64,000 nucleotides of DNA from Anodontia alba (GCA_964016985.1 OZ024827.1:81109835-81173834); one strand, 5' to 3'. Shown: positions 11,099 through 22,474, counted from the stretch's first letter. A program made the numbers and translations. The notes: generated by a model from the letters alone, not told the origin.

Positions 11099-12419
11099 GT
11101 AACCTACCAAATATTTTGACACAATACGTAATATTATAATCGACTGGCATTGTTTCAAATTCCAGGTCCAGGAGTTTTGGTTTGAAATAACAGCAACTTG
11201 GGATAAAATGAGTCAAAATGTCAGGAATATTATAGCAAATTAAATCAGTATAGCTCTTTATTTAGTTTGACTTAAGACGTACTTTGAGCTATCAGTGATT
11301 TAAGACATATCATCAGGCAGGAAAATGGACTTTTAATTTGATGTATACTTTTTTGTGATGATTTACTGGTTGAGTAAGGGAGCCTCAATGCGAATAATTT
11401 GTTTGTATTCTTGACAACATTGGATCCTACGGTGATGATTTGGTACCAGTAAAATTGATTTAACCCCGTTTCTGGAAGTATTTACTAATGACCGATTCAA
11501 GTTGGTTAGTCTGGTGTTGTTTGTTTTTTATATGGCCCAGTGGCCGCTTGCTGCAGGACTTTTTCATGTTTTGTCCTGTTCGTTGTCTTATTGTTATGTT
11601 TAGTGGACCCTGTCTAGCATTATGATCACCTTGTTTGCTTTACTTTTCGGTGGCTTGTATACTGTCTGTCATGGTTTGTTTGCTCTTTACCTTGCCCCGT
11701 GGTTATAGATTTTTTTTTCAGCTGAGCAGGAAATTTCACTTGGTCATAAAAATAAAAATACCAACAAATAAAACCTTTGTCATGCTCAACTTAGCTGAAC
11801 ATGCTTGAACATGTAAGAAGTTTTGAACATTTGTCGGTATTTTAAAACTTATAAGCAAAACAAATTTCATGCTCAGCTGAGATGAGCATGAACAAAGTTT
11901 AATAATCTCGGAACAAAGTTTAATAATCTCGGGGCCGTGATGCCATTAATAAGCTACGCTCTGTGGTTGTGCCTAGTCTTGTGCAGTTTCTATATTTTCG
12001 TTAAAATATTAGGACACGTGTGATAAGACGTGTAAGTGTTCGAATACACAGAGTAAGTATGGTACTTCTGTTAATACATGTACCTTATGTCTATTTTAGG
12101 TGCTTCCAAGGTAGGAAACATTGTAGAGCACATGGTGAGAAGCAGGAAAGTGATCGTTGTTTTAAGCAAACATTATTTCAACGGAATAAATGAATTTGAA
12201 CTAGACATGGCCACCACTCTTCTGCATGACCATGATATAGAAGACATTATCGTGATCAAACTGGGCGACTTACCGGCGAGGAGGATTCCCAACCACCTGT
12301 ATAGACAAATGAGAAATGATATGTTTATAGAGTGGGAAGACGACACGAATGCCAAAGAAACATTCCTGAGAAAATTGATAGATCGACTTCAGAGAAGACC
12401 CGAATATGACAATGCTTGA
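8796..12419 (+). CDS. Toll-like receptor (LRR ectodomain, TM, TIR), two visible coding exons
   Basis: Membrane pattern-recognition receptor of the Toll family. Exon 1 is 8796-11098 and exon 2 is 12100-12419, joined in phase 1 across a 1001-bp intron. After a hydrophobic leader come an LRRNT cap (CPGLPRCIC), about 23 leucine-rich repeats, one LRRCT cap (NPFSCNCDLRWFRDW), a transmembrane helix (about residues 645-670 of the reading frame) and an Arg-rich stop-transfer. The TIR domain has box 1 YDAYVSC, box 2 RDSEPG and box 3 FIEW. One C-terminal cysteine cluster makes it a single-cluster (vertebrate-like) TLR. Start: the first in-frame ATG is 8815, but a strong acceptor (TTCTTTTTCAG) ends at 8795 and the leader runs upstream, so a 5' exon may supply the true start. 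Box residues are all present, so the gene looks functional. Confidence 0.93.
11099..12099 (+). other. Intron of the TLR gene
   Basis: 1001 bp with GT at 11099 and AG at 12098-12099 (CTATTTTAG). About 11705-11935 holds a copy of the ATGCTCA inverted-repeat MITE (family G) with a short internal tandem duplication of AACAAAGTTTAATAATCTCG. Confidence 0.88.
11705..11935. mobile_element. Family G MITE copy in the TLR intron
   Basis: Shares TTTCATGCTCAGCTGA and a TTTAATAATCTCGGGGCC end with copies at 29145-29341 and 48038-48315. Diverged and probably incomplete. Confidence 0.5.
12100..12419 (+). CDS. TLR exon 2: C-terminal half of TIR domain and stop
   Basis: Begins after AG at 12099 and encodes GASKVGNIVEHM, SRKVIVVLSKHYF and RNDMFIEWEDD (box 3), ending in TGA at 12417-12419. 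The split codon G|GT gives Gly, completing RDSEPG-ASK, which is the expected order in TIR domains. 106 residues. Confidence 0.92.
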
Positions 12420-13883
12420 TTTATACATGTATTATAATTAAATCATAGAAAGTGTAGAACTATTCATCGCCAATATAAAGGCGGAAATATGTCGTTACAC
12501 TGGAAGAATTCATTATCTGGAATCAGGAAGGACCTCGGACGGCCTCTTTAAAGATTTTCTGACCTTTTAGAAAACCAATATCCACTAACAATATTTTTTT
12601 TCTACAGTACACAACATCTTAAAAAACATCGGCCTTCCAATATATACCAACAAGTGTTTTGGAGCAATTTTATAGGTGGTTAATTATACATGGCTCGCCT
12701 ATTACAACCGTTGTTTTTTTTATCATAAACCGTTATTGTAATAATCTATGACCATTACAGGTTATTACAACTGCGATTTTAACTGTTAACGCTTATACTA
12801 AAACCTGTTATTGCAATAAGATATGCATATCATGAGTACATTCCAAGCAAGCGAATATGACAAGATTCAAAGCAATACTATTTCTTCCAAATATCGACAT
12901 GTACATCTGTTTTTATTTCAAAACCTGTTGAAATAGTTTGCACAAAACCGGTATATTACAATAACACTTATTACAGTCTCCGTCATTGCAATGCCCGTTT
13001 TTGTAATAAAATAAGATAAGATTGCAAGCATGGAAATACCCATCCAGTATAGACATGACATTCCGTCTGTTTTAACATCCAAATGTTGTTACCATTACCG
13101 TATTCGACCAAATTACCTCAACGCGTGCTTAGGAAAAATATGTATCAGCCTGTACTAAGGGTACACTAAAACGATCAGCGAAAGACTTATCTTATGATGC
13201 TTATGCGATATAGTTTCTGATTTTCTTTATAAAGGCATATTTTGTGGGTACTCATTTGACAAAAAGTTCACTGGCTGTAATCTGAAGTTTATGGAATTAA
13301 TTGACTATGCGCTTATATGGATATATGCGGTAATTAGGTCGAATACGGTATTTTAAGTAATATATACTGAGAGTTATAACTGTACAACTGTTTTGTTTCA
13401 ACTATTTAGGAATAATTCATTGCAATATCGGTTTATGGCCATAACAATTGTGTCTGATAACCATTATTTTTGTAATAAAATTTGACAAGATTCCAAGCAA
13501 TACAATTTCCTCCCCACACTGATAAGGGTTTCGTTCTTTCTTTACAACCCCATCGTTATAATCATAATAAGTAATACTAGTCAATGATAATGACGGCAAT
13601 AACAGTACAACTTGTTTATTTCACCATCGTTGTAATACTTTTATTACAAAAACTTTTTTTCAATATCAGTTATGACTTATGTTAATAGCCCTTTTGTAAT
13701 AACATATAGGATTCCATCGTGGAATTTCTCATCTATTCTTGACATGACACTTCATTCAACCCTAACACTCCACTGTAATAATCATCAGCTAGTTTTACAG
13801 AAGGCTATTACAGTTTTTTCTTTGACCCCAATCTTTGTGGGTATATTTATTACAGTTAGGCCAGCAAATGAGAAAAAAAGGTA
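12420..13883. repeat. Degenerate TTATTACAATAA-rich repeats, no gene
   Basis: Downstream of the TLR stop. Recurring motifs such as GTAATAAAATAAGA and AAGATTCCAAGCAATAC appear near 12820, 13010 and 13480, and again near 14230 and 17300, suggesting a worn tandem or dispersed repeat. A MITE is nested at 13096-13350. Confidence 0.5.
13096..13350. mobile_element. MITE with TACCGTATTCGACC ends
   Basis: 255 bp. Left end TACCGTATTCGACCAAATTA; right end in reverse complement TACCGTATTCGACCTAATTA. TA at both borders fits a Tc1/mariner-type non-autonomous element. No ORF. Confidence 0.8.
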
Positions 13884-14215
13884 CTGGTCACATTAGCGAC
13901 CTGCTAAGGCTAAGACGAGCCTGCGCATAAGCACAGTGAGCCTGCGCATAAGCACATTCGCCTTTGCTGTTCGCAGACCTGTAGTAGGGACCTTGGAAAG
14001 GCTTCAGGCAAAAACGTATCTCTGTATCCGTAGCCCCTAAAGGGGACTGCGCATGTACATTTGAAGAACCACAAACCGGCAAACCATAAGATTCTTCTTC
14101 TTCTTTTTGAATCATAAGCGGGTATTTCACAGCTTGGGGACATACACTGATTGGCAAGTGATACGGCCTATCCATACCAACATGTCATTATGTTAGCCCA
14201 TGTACTCAGTGCTGC
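13884..14215 (-). repeat. Dispersed repeat family T, copy 1
   Basis: Contains GGCAAGTGATACGGCCTATC, TTTCACAGCTTGGGGACATA and a segment near 13960-14060 shared with 20340-20690. A third, interrupted copy is at 17985-19056. In this copy the sequence across the other copy's insertion point is intact (CCAAGCTGTGAAA on the minus strand). Confidence 0.65.
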
Positions 14216-14309
14216 TTGCGTTATTGTAATGACCGTTTTGCTATAAATAAAACTAGTCAGTTATGTTTAGGGTTATAATTGTACAAGCATTTTGTTTCAA
14301 ATACATAAG

Positions 14310-14830
14310 TTAACATACCAAGGAAATGCCACAATGACGAAGCACAGTTCTATCGATGCACCAAAAGAAAGGGAGGTGAGCAATCAACATTTACAAAACA
14401 AATGCCACACATGAAACCACCGACACACGGACAAAGGACTGCAACAGAGGAACCGCCTGGAACGGTAGGTACAAAAAAAATAGAAATAAATAAATAAATA
14501 ATAAATTAAATAAATAAAATAAGTGCGGACATGTGTGGTGTGTGTGTGTGTGGGGGGGGGGGGGGGGAGGGGGGTATTGGCATATGTGAGTGGGGGAGGG
14601 GGGTTCAAACCAATCTTACTCGTGCGACCCCCCCATCCCTCCCCCACAAATTATAAAGAAAGATACACAGGAAATGCCACAATCACGAAAAACAGCCGAT
14701 GCACCAAAAGCAGGAAAGACCAAATAAAGACAATACAAACGCCATATGTGAAACCACAGACTCACAAACAAAGAAGAACTGCAACAGAATAACCGCCTTG
14801 GAATGGCAAGTAGGAAAGCTAATGGAGGTT
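14310..14830 (+). repeat. Two copies of a GGAAATGCCACAAT repeat with a G/T-rich tract
   Basis: About 14320-14470 and 14665-14830 share GGAAATGCCACAATSACGA, GATGCACCAAAAG and AACCGCCTKGAAYGG. Related pieces sit at about 8510, 55915-56070, 56640 and 57185. Between them lies a TG run followed by a poly(G) tract (14537-14600). Confidence 0.6.
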
Positions 14831-15007
14831 TAAACCAGTTTTACTCGCGCGAAACTTTATCCTCATCTCCTGATGCAGCTCTATACAGTACAACAATAAA
14901 AATAGAAAAACGAAGAACTACAGAAAGCAAAGTGGGCAATCGTATAGCGGGTGACCACGATGCTAGAATTACAACATAAATGATCAGACTCAGAATATTC
15001 GCCTTGT

Positions 15008-15612
15008 AACGGACAGCAGTTTATTACATTTTCAGCAGAGATTTATCAGCGAATTATAATCGATTCACCGAGTGAATTATTTCATTTCGAACGTTTTGAC
15101 GTCATAATTGCTAGGCGACGTTGCTGACGTTGTTGGTAACAACAATAACAATAGCTGACGTTTCGCGGAAACTTTGATAAAGTCATGAAAATCAGACTGA
15201 AACTTTTACGTCCAGTTGGCGTTTTTAAGGAAAGACCTGCAAGACAAATATAAAGTATGATTTTCTTGATAATCCAGTTCTACTTTCGTGACATTTTTGT
15301 GTCTGTATTTCAAGCACAAGATGATTTTTGCATTAAAATGAAAACAAGATGGCGACTGATTTTCAAATTCATGCACTGACTGGAACTATTTTGGTAGGAA
15401 ATCATAACGGCTGAATGTGAAAATTCAAAGGTAAAACATGGATGAAAATGTAATAAACAGTTTATTTGGTTGTTTTCGTGTTCTAAGGATTGTTTGTAAA
15501 AAAAAAAACTCGTTCGCTTCACTCACTCGTTCTTTACGCGCAAGCCTTAGAACACTAGTGAATTATTTCTCCGTAATCGATCCAAACAACCAATTAAACT
15601 CTATATAAACCA
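15008..15612 (-). repeat. 600-bp dispersed repeat L, copy 1 (inverted)
   Basis: Matches 35748-36400 and 44485-44960 in the opposite orientation. Shared landmarks: GAATTATTTCATTTCGAACG, ACGTTGCTGACGTTGTTGGT, GACATTTTTGTGTCTGTATT and CTTAGAACAC. One end carries an inverted repeat formed by GTTCTAAGGCTTGCGCG and its complement. No ORF of note. Confidence 0.8.
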
Positions 15613-15810
15613 CTGGGGGTTAAACCAGTTTTATTCGCGCAAAACCTCACTCTTAATGCTGATGCAACTCCAAATGACAAATATATGTTTGTTCCACAGA
15701 TAGGTCTCAAAGTCTTGTTTTGCAATCCTCTTCACTAACAGTAAAATGGTCAAAAAGTAAGCACAGGGTACTGATGATATTTTGACACTGGAAGGCCAAG
15801 ATACTTAATT

Positions 15811-15920
15811 ACCCAGTCAGCATTCTACGTAAATCTATATCGGGCCGTCATCGGCCCGTCAGGGTAGCTGACGGGCCGATGACGGCCCGATGTAGATTTA
15901 CGTAGAATGCTAGCTGGGTA
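15811..15920. mobile_element. Foldback hairpin family S, copy 1
   Basis: Nearly perfect inverted repeat of about 105 bp. It starts ACCCAGTCAGCATTCTACGT and ends in the complement of the same sequence; the inner stem is GGGCCGTCATCGGCCCGTCA. Copies at 30464-30570 and 37185-37291. Confidence 0.85.
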
Positions 15921-17515
15921 TAACCATAAAAGTTTAATTGCAGTTTAATACTCTGTTAACTAGGTATAATCATAATCCTGAGAGCTATTTCTTTAGACGA
16001 GTAAAATGTGATGAAACTTAGCTTTACTACCATGATCCTAAAAGGAATCCAGAAAGTAAACAGGAGTCACTAGTGGAAGCACATAAGGTCACCACGGATC
16101 AAAACGTGCAAACTTACAAGACGATTGTTTTAGGACAGCAAAGGTAAAAATAATACTGAAAATACCTCATGTCAAAATAATGAATAGCACATATTATGCC
16201 AGCTTGTTGAAAAGGCTGCGTCAGTCGAAGAAAAACGTCGTGGCAAATTTAGGCGTGGTGTTCTTGTGCACCAGGAAAATTTCAATGGATGCTGTAAAGG
16301 AATTAAGGGTTCGAAGTGTTGCCACACCCTGATATTGCAGCTAAGGACTATCATCTGTATCCAAACCTGAGCTTATGGATGCTACTGTTAAATTGTAAAA
16401 AGAAATTGTATTTTTGAAGAAATGTTGTATTTATTTTCTTTTCTTTTTTATTTATTTTTTTCACATCTTTCATTTTAATGTTTGCCTAGCAATAATTCTG
16501 ATCAAACAGACTGTCGATCTATGAAATAATATTTTTAGATATTTTATTTTTTTCAATTAAAACAACATTTTCAGTCATTATGTTTGTAATTAATGATTAT
16601 TACGGCAACAAGTTTTAACAAGTGTGCATGTTTGAGGCTATCTGTTACCTATTTGTCACATTGTAGTCATTTAAGCCGTCCAATAATTTGGTTTTAACAG
16701 GTGTACCTCAAACACTCTGATTTCCTACTAAAAGGGACATAGATATTTTGTTAACTACTAATTGATTTGATTATTTATTGTATTAGCAAGGATGGACTTA
16801 TTATGCATTATGATGTCTTTCTTCGCTGTCTTGTCTGGGGGCGTGGCTTACTGATTTTGAGTAATAGTTTGAATCTGATGAACGGTGGTCAGGAATTGCC
16901 TATGCAATTGTAAAAGTACACTTCAGTGCTTGGATATACCAGCATATATATTTTTATTGTTTGAACTTCCCAACTGCATTGGAATATCAATTTCAAAATT
17001 TTAATTTAATCTTTTTTAGATTGTAATTTCGAAAAAAGTTACGTGTTTATTTATATAAATTTTTATGTCATATAAAGATTGATTCTAGAAATTGAACTTT
17101 CATTAAAACTGTTGAACTTGTAGATTGTCTCCTGTGTTTTCATATTTTGAAGTCTTAAAAAAACTAGAATCCAATTGTGTAATAAAATTCAAACTTGAAA
17201 CGAGAGCCCAAATCACTATTTCTACGGAAGTGGTATCAATGACTTGTAGAAGCGGCTGAAAACATGTTTTGACAATACCCCTTGATAAGGGGTCTGTTAA
17301 GAATTACACTATAACTGTACAACTGTAATGGTTTCTGCAATTGTTAGAATAATTTATCACAATATCAGTTATGTGTAACAGTGTTGAACAACTGGGTCCT
17401 GTTTTTATTATTATCATTATGGAGGGAAAATATGCCTTGATGCTTCAAGTGAATTGTTAACTAGGCTCTGAAAAAAAATAACGATGAATAAGCCACTAAG
17501 TAAATAAATAAATTT
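15921..17515. other. No gene seen; unassigned AT-rich DNA
   Basis: No recognised repeat of more than a few tens of bp and no coding frame with splice signals. About 17375-17402 ends with TTGAACAACTGGGTCCTG, a half copy of family Q. Confidence 0.5.
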
Positions 17516-17596
17516 AAATAAATAAATAAATAAATAACATAACATAACATAACATAACATAACATAACATAACATAACATAACATAACATAACATT
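17516..17596 (+). repeat. AATAA and AACAT microsatellites
   Basis: Runs of AAAT followed by about 11 tandem copies of AACAT. Confidence 0.95.
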
Positions 17597-18108
17597 AAGA
17601 CAAGTATGGTACGTTGCAGATGTGATAAGACCTTTAAGTGTTTAAAGTTGATTTCAATTTGAAAACCCAGTTTTGTTCGGAATTCTACCATTATTGAATA
17701 TTCTCTTTAACATATTACAGTTAATCAGAACAGTTGCCGATGTTTGTAACAATTACCACCCTATGAGCACATCCAGCGGATGGCAAACTGATGATATCTT
17801 TCGTATTTTCCCCAGAAAGTATTATCAGACATTTCATGCAAATTGACTCCATTGGAGACAATTTGCGTGAAATGTTAAATCCTGTTTTCTGAGAAAAGTA
17901 AGAAAAAAATACTTCATTATGTGGTCTGCTTAAAGTTTTACCCATGCTAATGCTTAAATTATGTTCAAACCTAACAATCTTAGTTGCATGTATACGTAAT
18001 ACAGCAAGTAGTGCTGAGTACGTCGCTATGTTATTGTCCAGTTTGTGTAGATAGGCCGTATCACTTGCCAGTCAGTCTATGTCCTCAAGCCAGGGTCGGA
18101 TTAAGACT

Positions 18109-18211
18109 GAAAATAAAATTTTGAGTCAAAGGGGACGGATGGGGTTGGGGTTCGAGGGACCCCTCGAACCCCAACCCCATCCGTCCCCTTTGACTCAAAA
18201 TTTTATTTTCA
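18109..18211. repeat. Palindrome with arms of about 48 nt
   Basis: Left arm TGAAAATAAAATTTTGAG onward, right arm its exact complement, meeting at CGAGGGACCCCTCG. GC-rich inner stem (GGGGTTGGGGTTCG). Confidence 0.9.
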
Positions 18212-18341
18212 TGGGAAATTTTGGATAAATTTGGGATATCGTATTTATCCTAAATATTCACACCGTCAATGTTTACCTTGTACTTCTCTTCAACAAGTCC
18301 AGTTTGCTACTTATGAATGTATGTAAAATTGCTTGATGAGT

Positions 18342-18409
18342 GGCAAACAGTATAGACCCTGATCAGACGCCGGGTTCTGTTGCGTCTGATCTGAGTTTAC
18401 ACTGTTTGC
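18342..18409. repeat. Hairpin H copy
   Basis: GCAAACAGTATAGACCCTGA to ACACTGTTTGC, with inner stem ATCAGACGC/GCGTCTGAT and a few mismatches. Confidence 0.8.
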
Positions 18410-18419
18410 TCAGGCATGT

Positions 18420-18960
18420 CTTTCTTAAAGGAAAACACTCACAAAATTGGTACTCGTAATCTGTTTTAAGTTAAAGACCTACATATTTTGAGAAAATTAA
18501 TGCAAATTTAATCAAAATCGGTTGAAAATTAAAAAAGTTATGGGTTTTTGAAAAATTTAAACAAGGCTCTCATCGGCGCCGCCATTGTTGTGCGTTTGTG
18601 ACGTCATTTGCTCTAATTAAATACTGTATGTATAAACTGAATAACTCACATATGCAGAAACATCAAATGCTGTCTTTCTGCATTTGTCTTCTTTTGGTAT
18701 AATAGCAACGTATTTTTCCTAAAATTGTATTGTTTTCTGTCTAACAGAAAGTTTTATTGTCATTTTAGAAATTTTCAGCCCCTCATTAAATATTCAAAAT
18801 GGCGGCGCTCATGTTGACAATTACAAAAGCTAAAAACTCCAATAACTTCCTCATTTCTTGACGGATTTTGATAAAACGTGCATCAAAATGTTCAGTTTGT
18901 AAACATCTTGAACAGCAAACATACTTTAAATTTTGTGAATGTTTCCCTTTAATATGTGAA
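18420..18960. mobile_element. MITE nested in the 930-bp element
   Basis: About 540 bp. Left end CTTAAAGGAAAACACTCACA; right end in reverse complement TTAAAGGGAAACATTCACAA. Internal inverted stretches include an AAAATGGCGGCG segment on one side and GGCGCCGCCATT on the other. Confidence 0.7.
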
Positions 18961-19744
18961 ATAAGTACGGTAATTTGATTAAATCGAACCCCCGCAGAAA
19001 CAATCTTGGATCCGCTCCTGTCAAGCTGTGAAATACCCGCATATGATTCAAAAAAAAAAAAAAAAAAAAAAAGAGAAAACTGAACATAATTGTTATTCTT
19101 ATTTATATGAATAAATTGAATTAGATATATTTGCGTCATCTTTAATATTTGTTAGATAACTATTGCTAGTATTTGATTTTGGACGGTGGATTATCGCCAT
19201 TTCTGCTCAAGCTGAATCCTGCATAAGGAAGAAGGAATGTTGGGACGTGTCGTCTAGACATTGGTCCGCTACAAGCTCGCGGTATCACTGGGTTCCTAAA
19301 GATAAGTTTGACAAGGTACGGCTGGTGCAGACGAGCTTAGTCTAAGCCCAATATTCTGATATGCTGCTTTCCATATTTTATTAGGAATCACCGTCTCCAC
19401 ATAATCATAATTATATTCACAATGTTACCATGTTTTTTTATTTGACTCATGTTTTCAGGTAATACAAGGAACGTTTTTGTATGTTCATTAACTCTGTCAT
19501 GTACCATCGTATATGTTTTTCTTATATCCTCATGGGCTAGAAATTAAATCTATTCTTTTCTATGCCAATTCGTAATTACAGATTTTCCTAATTGGTGTTA
19601 GAAACTAATATTTCCACTTCCAATACACACAGATACATTTTTTGGGGATAATCATAATTAACGGCTCGAATTAAATATTGAATTCGCGAACTATATTAAT
19701 GCAGGAGGTGTATTTCTTACTTTCAAACGAGCTGTTTTTCTTTT

Positions 19745-20105
19745 TTTGTTTGTTTGTTTCTTTCTTTCTTTCAGGAAATGTTCAGCATAAGTTTTTGAAA
19801 TAAAACAAATTAGTAGACATTTTTTCTTTCTTTCTTGTTTCTTTCTTTCTAGTGAAGTGAAACAAACGAGTTGCTTTTCATTGTTTTTTTGTTTGTTTTT
19901 CTTTCTTTCTTTCTAGAAACGGCCAGTTAAGACTAAAGGAACACGAGGCTGTCGTTCTTTCTTTCTTTTTTCTAGAAACGGTCAGGACAAACTTTGAATA
20001 GACACAAATGAGTTGATATTCTTTTCCTCTTGAAGACGGATTGTCTGGTCAGCATAAGATTTGAAGTGAAATGCACTGTCGTTCTCTTTCTCTTGAAGAC
20101 GGATT
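19745..20105 (+). repeat. CTTT microsatellite blocks in an imperfect minisatellite
   Basis: CTTT runs alternate with unit-like segments sharing TCTAGAAACGGYCAG and TCTTGAAGACGGATTG, giving irregular repeats of about 75-110 bp. Confidence 0.7.
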
Positions 20106-20107
20106 GC

Positions 20108-20332
20108 TCACTCATTTATGCCAAGTGGACTCTTCTACCATAACAGTTTGGACAGGTCCTTTTCCAATAAAAGGAGTGTCTGGTTGATTTCTGTTATTAC
20201 GATGTTTTAAGACATTCCTGTATTTAATGCAAACAGTGTAGATCCAGATGAGACGCCACATCGCGGCGTCTCATCTGGATCTACACCGTTTGCTAGTGTC
20301 CCAGTTATGGAAGGCCAGGCATAAATGGGTTA
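20108..20332. mobile_element. piggyBac-like MITE (family P) carrying hairpin H
   Basis: Left end CACTCATTTATGCCAAGTGG, right end GGCATAAATGGGTTAA. A perfect H hairpin sits at 20229-20293 with inner stem GATGAGACGCC. Close relatives at 30225-30440 and 56932-57160. Confidence 0.75.
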
Positions 20333-20339
20333 AGCTAGC

Positions 20340-20690
20340 GGGACTATGAGCAGAATCACACATATATTATGTCTGGATTTTTTTCATACATTATATGCAC
20401 AGGGTTCACAATGCCTAAGTAGACAGTCTGCTCCTCCTCTAAGTCAAGCCTGCAAAGAAGAAAATAGCATTACACATGAGCCACAAAAGAGACCTTATGA
20501 TTTTCTGTTTTGTGATGTTTCAAATGCGCATGGGCAGTCCCCTGTTTGGACTACAGACGTGCGTTTTTTGTTTTTGCCAGAAGCTTCCTCAAGGTCTCTA
20601 CTACATGTCTGCGAACAGTAAAGACTCTGGCGAAGCTGCGCATATGCGCAGTCTCGCCTGAGCCTTTGCTTGTGTGCTGGCTCATATATG
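20340..20690 (+). repeat. Dispersed repeat related to family T
   Basis: Shares with 13910-14100 (inverted) the order CATAAGRTT, CAAATG, GCGCATG, ACTACAGACG or its equivalent, CTTCCTCAAGGTC and GTCTGCGAACAG. Open frames in it are not genes. Confidence 0.55.
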
Positions 20691-21361
20691 CAAATAAGTT
20701 CGTTTGCATATGCATGAATATGACTTAAGCTTCATTTTTGGTGCAATTTCACACAAAATTATGAAAAATAAATAGTTTTAAACTTACTTGTTTTCTATTT
20801 CCTTAATATTTTGAGTAGCTCAATCTCATACATATGATTTCTTAAAAGCATACCTGTAGTGAGGATACAATGTTATTCCAAAGAAGACGCAGCTTGTGCA
20901 TTCGCTCAATGAATACTGCGAAGGAGACAGCGAAGATCTTAATTAGACTTCGCGATGTGCAGGCTTGTCTGGGTTTTCGCTGTTCGCCAATGGCGTATAG
21001 CTCCTTAGCTCATATTGTGGACATCTCAAATCTTAGTCGAGTCTCTTCAGTTAAAAACGACCTTATGACATATGAGGTTAGCAAAAAATCTAGATTATCC
21101 TGTGCAATTACGTGGTCAGGTAATCCTGAGGGCAAGTGAAATCTTCCACGTAGATGTATTTTGTTAGCGATCAGCATCGATTTTCTGATTTCAGTTTCGG
21201 AGGGATCCATTAAAAATAACAAACATCCAGTGTTCGCTACTCAGTAGCATAGCCAGAACAGTTTTATTTTACGAACACCCAGGAAAAATCTTGGAATGTT
21301 CTCCCTCCCTTCCAAAATAGAGGCTACTCTTAGAGGGAGCAAATTCTTTCCTTTAAGCGTA
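20691..21361. other. No gene seen; diverged repeat pieces
   Basis: About 20880-20990 resembles a worn family V element (GCGATGTGCAGGCTTGTCTG). About 21320-21360 has the GGAGCAAATTCTTTCCTTTA hairpin half also seen near 51550 and 52270. Confidence 0.4.
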
Positions 21362-21697
21362 TACAGTCGAACTTCAATAGCTCGAACATCTTTGGGACCA
21401 CAGGAATTCGTTTGAGACATGGATTTTTCGAGCCACTGAAGGTTAATCATGGTGCCAGGTCAAGAAGCAACAGCGATGATTCAGGGATTTTGTTTTTCGA
21501 TTTTCTACATTATAATTGTATGTGGAGTGTACTCACTCAAATCACCTCGATGATGCGATTCTAATGAGTACACACAACATACAATTTCATGATAAAATAA
21601 GAAAAAGATTCTTAAATACTTGTTTTCCTCAAAAAACAAGTTCGAATTAGCCATGGTAAACGAGCCATCCGTTTTCGAGCCATCGCGTTTTACTTGT
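21362..21697. mobile_element. MITE family B, copy 1
   Basis: Left end TACAGTCGAACTTCAATAGC. The right end, in reverse complement, begins TACAAGTAAAACGCGATGG. The central palindrome near 21525-21585 contains ATTAGAATCGC in a worn left arm and GCGATTCTAATGAGTACA in the right arm. TA borders suggest a Tc1/mariner or pogo-type origin. Confidence 0.75.
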
Positions 21698-21802
21698 AAG
21701 TACATGTAGCTCCTACTTGGGAAGCGATAAATTCTTTTCTTTAAAAGCAGCCCCATGGTAAACAAGCGATTTTTTTATGTTAATTGATGTCTCCATTGCA
21801 TA

Positions 21803-22168
21803 AACAGTCGAACCTCAAAAGCCCGAACACCGATGGCTCGTTTACCATGGTAAATTCGAACTCGTTTTTGAGTCCCTACGAAATATTCTTACGATAACTC
21901 AAGAAAACAAATACTTAGGTAAGTTTTTTTACTTTATCATGAAACTGTATGTTGCGTGTACTCATTAGAATCGCCTCATCGAGGCGATTCTAATGAGTAC
22001 ACGCAACATACAGTTATTGTGTAGAAAACCGAAAAGATTTCCCTAAATTATCGCCATCTGCTTTCTGACCTGGAGCTATGATTAACCTTCAGTGGTTCGA
22101 ACAACCCATATCTCGAACAAATTTTCATTTGGTCCCAAGGCTGTTCGAACCATTGAGGTTCGACTGTA
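21803..22168. mobile_element. MITE family B, copy 2 (inverted relative to copy 1)
   Basis: Ends ACAGTCGAACCTCAAAAGCC and GAGGTTCGACTGTAA are complementary. The centre (about 21945-22015) is a perfect palindrome with arms ACTCATTAGAATCGCCTC / GAGGCGATTCTAATGAGT. Only about 105 bp from copy 1. Confidence 0.85.
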
Positions 22169-22262
22169 ATTATTATTATTATTTTCTTACGCATCTTATG
22201 CCTGCGTAATGTGCGTATTGAGCGTTACGCATATGCCACTATTTATACCGCAACATCAGAAA

Positions 22263-22474
22263 ACGCACCTTGAGAAATATGCGTCCAGTAAAGAGCCAGA
22301 TCAGCATGCGCATTCGTGCAGTCTGATCAGAATATTCACTGGGCGCATTTTGGATAGTAGGAATGCAAAGTTTCTTCATGCGGACAATGAAGATTGATCA
22401 GACTGCACGTATGCGCATGCGTATTTGAGTCTTCCTCGGGCGCACATGACAGAAGGTACGTTTTCTCACGTTAC
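22263..22474. mobile_element. Double-hairpin element family V, copy 1
   Basis: Two successive hairpins with GATCAGCATGCGCATTCGTG and GATCAGACTGCACGTATGCG, bounded by inverted ends around ATATGCGTCCAG and CGGGCGCACATGACAGAAGG. Relatives at 24526, 51751, 56334 and 61240. Confidence 0.7.

Larger units (their letters stand above)
18091..19020. mobile_element. 930-bp transposable element with 6-bp target duplication
   Basis: Inserted into family T with TCAAGC duplicated at 18085-18090 and 19021-19026. The ends are CAGGGTCGGATTAAG and, in reverse complement, CAGGAGCGGATCCAAG. CAGG-type ends resemble hAT elements, but the duplication seen is 6 bp rather than 8, so the superfamily is open. It carries a large palindrome (18109-18211), a hairpin H copy (18342-18409) and a nested MITE (18420-18960). 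No transposase. Confidence 0.75.
17985..19056 (+). repeat. Dispersed repeat family T, copy 3, split by an insertion
   Basis: The left part (17985-18090) has GATAGGCCGTATCACTTGCC. The right part (19021-19056) reads CAAGCTGTGAAATACCCGC. Copy 1 shows these two halves directly joined, so the 930 bp in between is an insertion. Confidence 0.75.

Noticed and set aside
10706..11119. 137-codon frame overlapping the TLR
   Set aside because: Other frame of the TLR membrane/TIR region; shadow.
12560..13880. Clean satellite with defined unit length
   Set aside because: Motifs recur but spacing is irregular; only a degenerate repeat can be claimed.
19163..19345. Plus-strand frame with a plausible-looking peptide (CIRKKECWDVSSRHW)
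   Set aside because: 60 codons, no acceptor/donor pair that fits a neighbour and no family recognised; chance or a repeat fragment is as likely.
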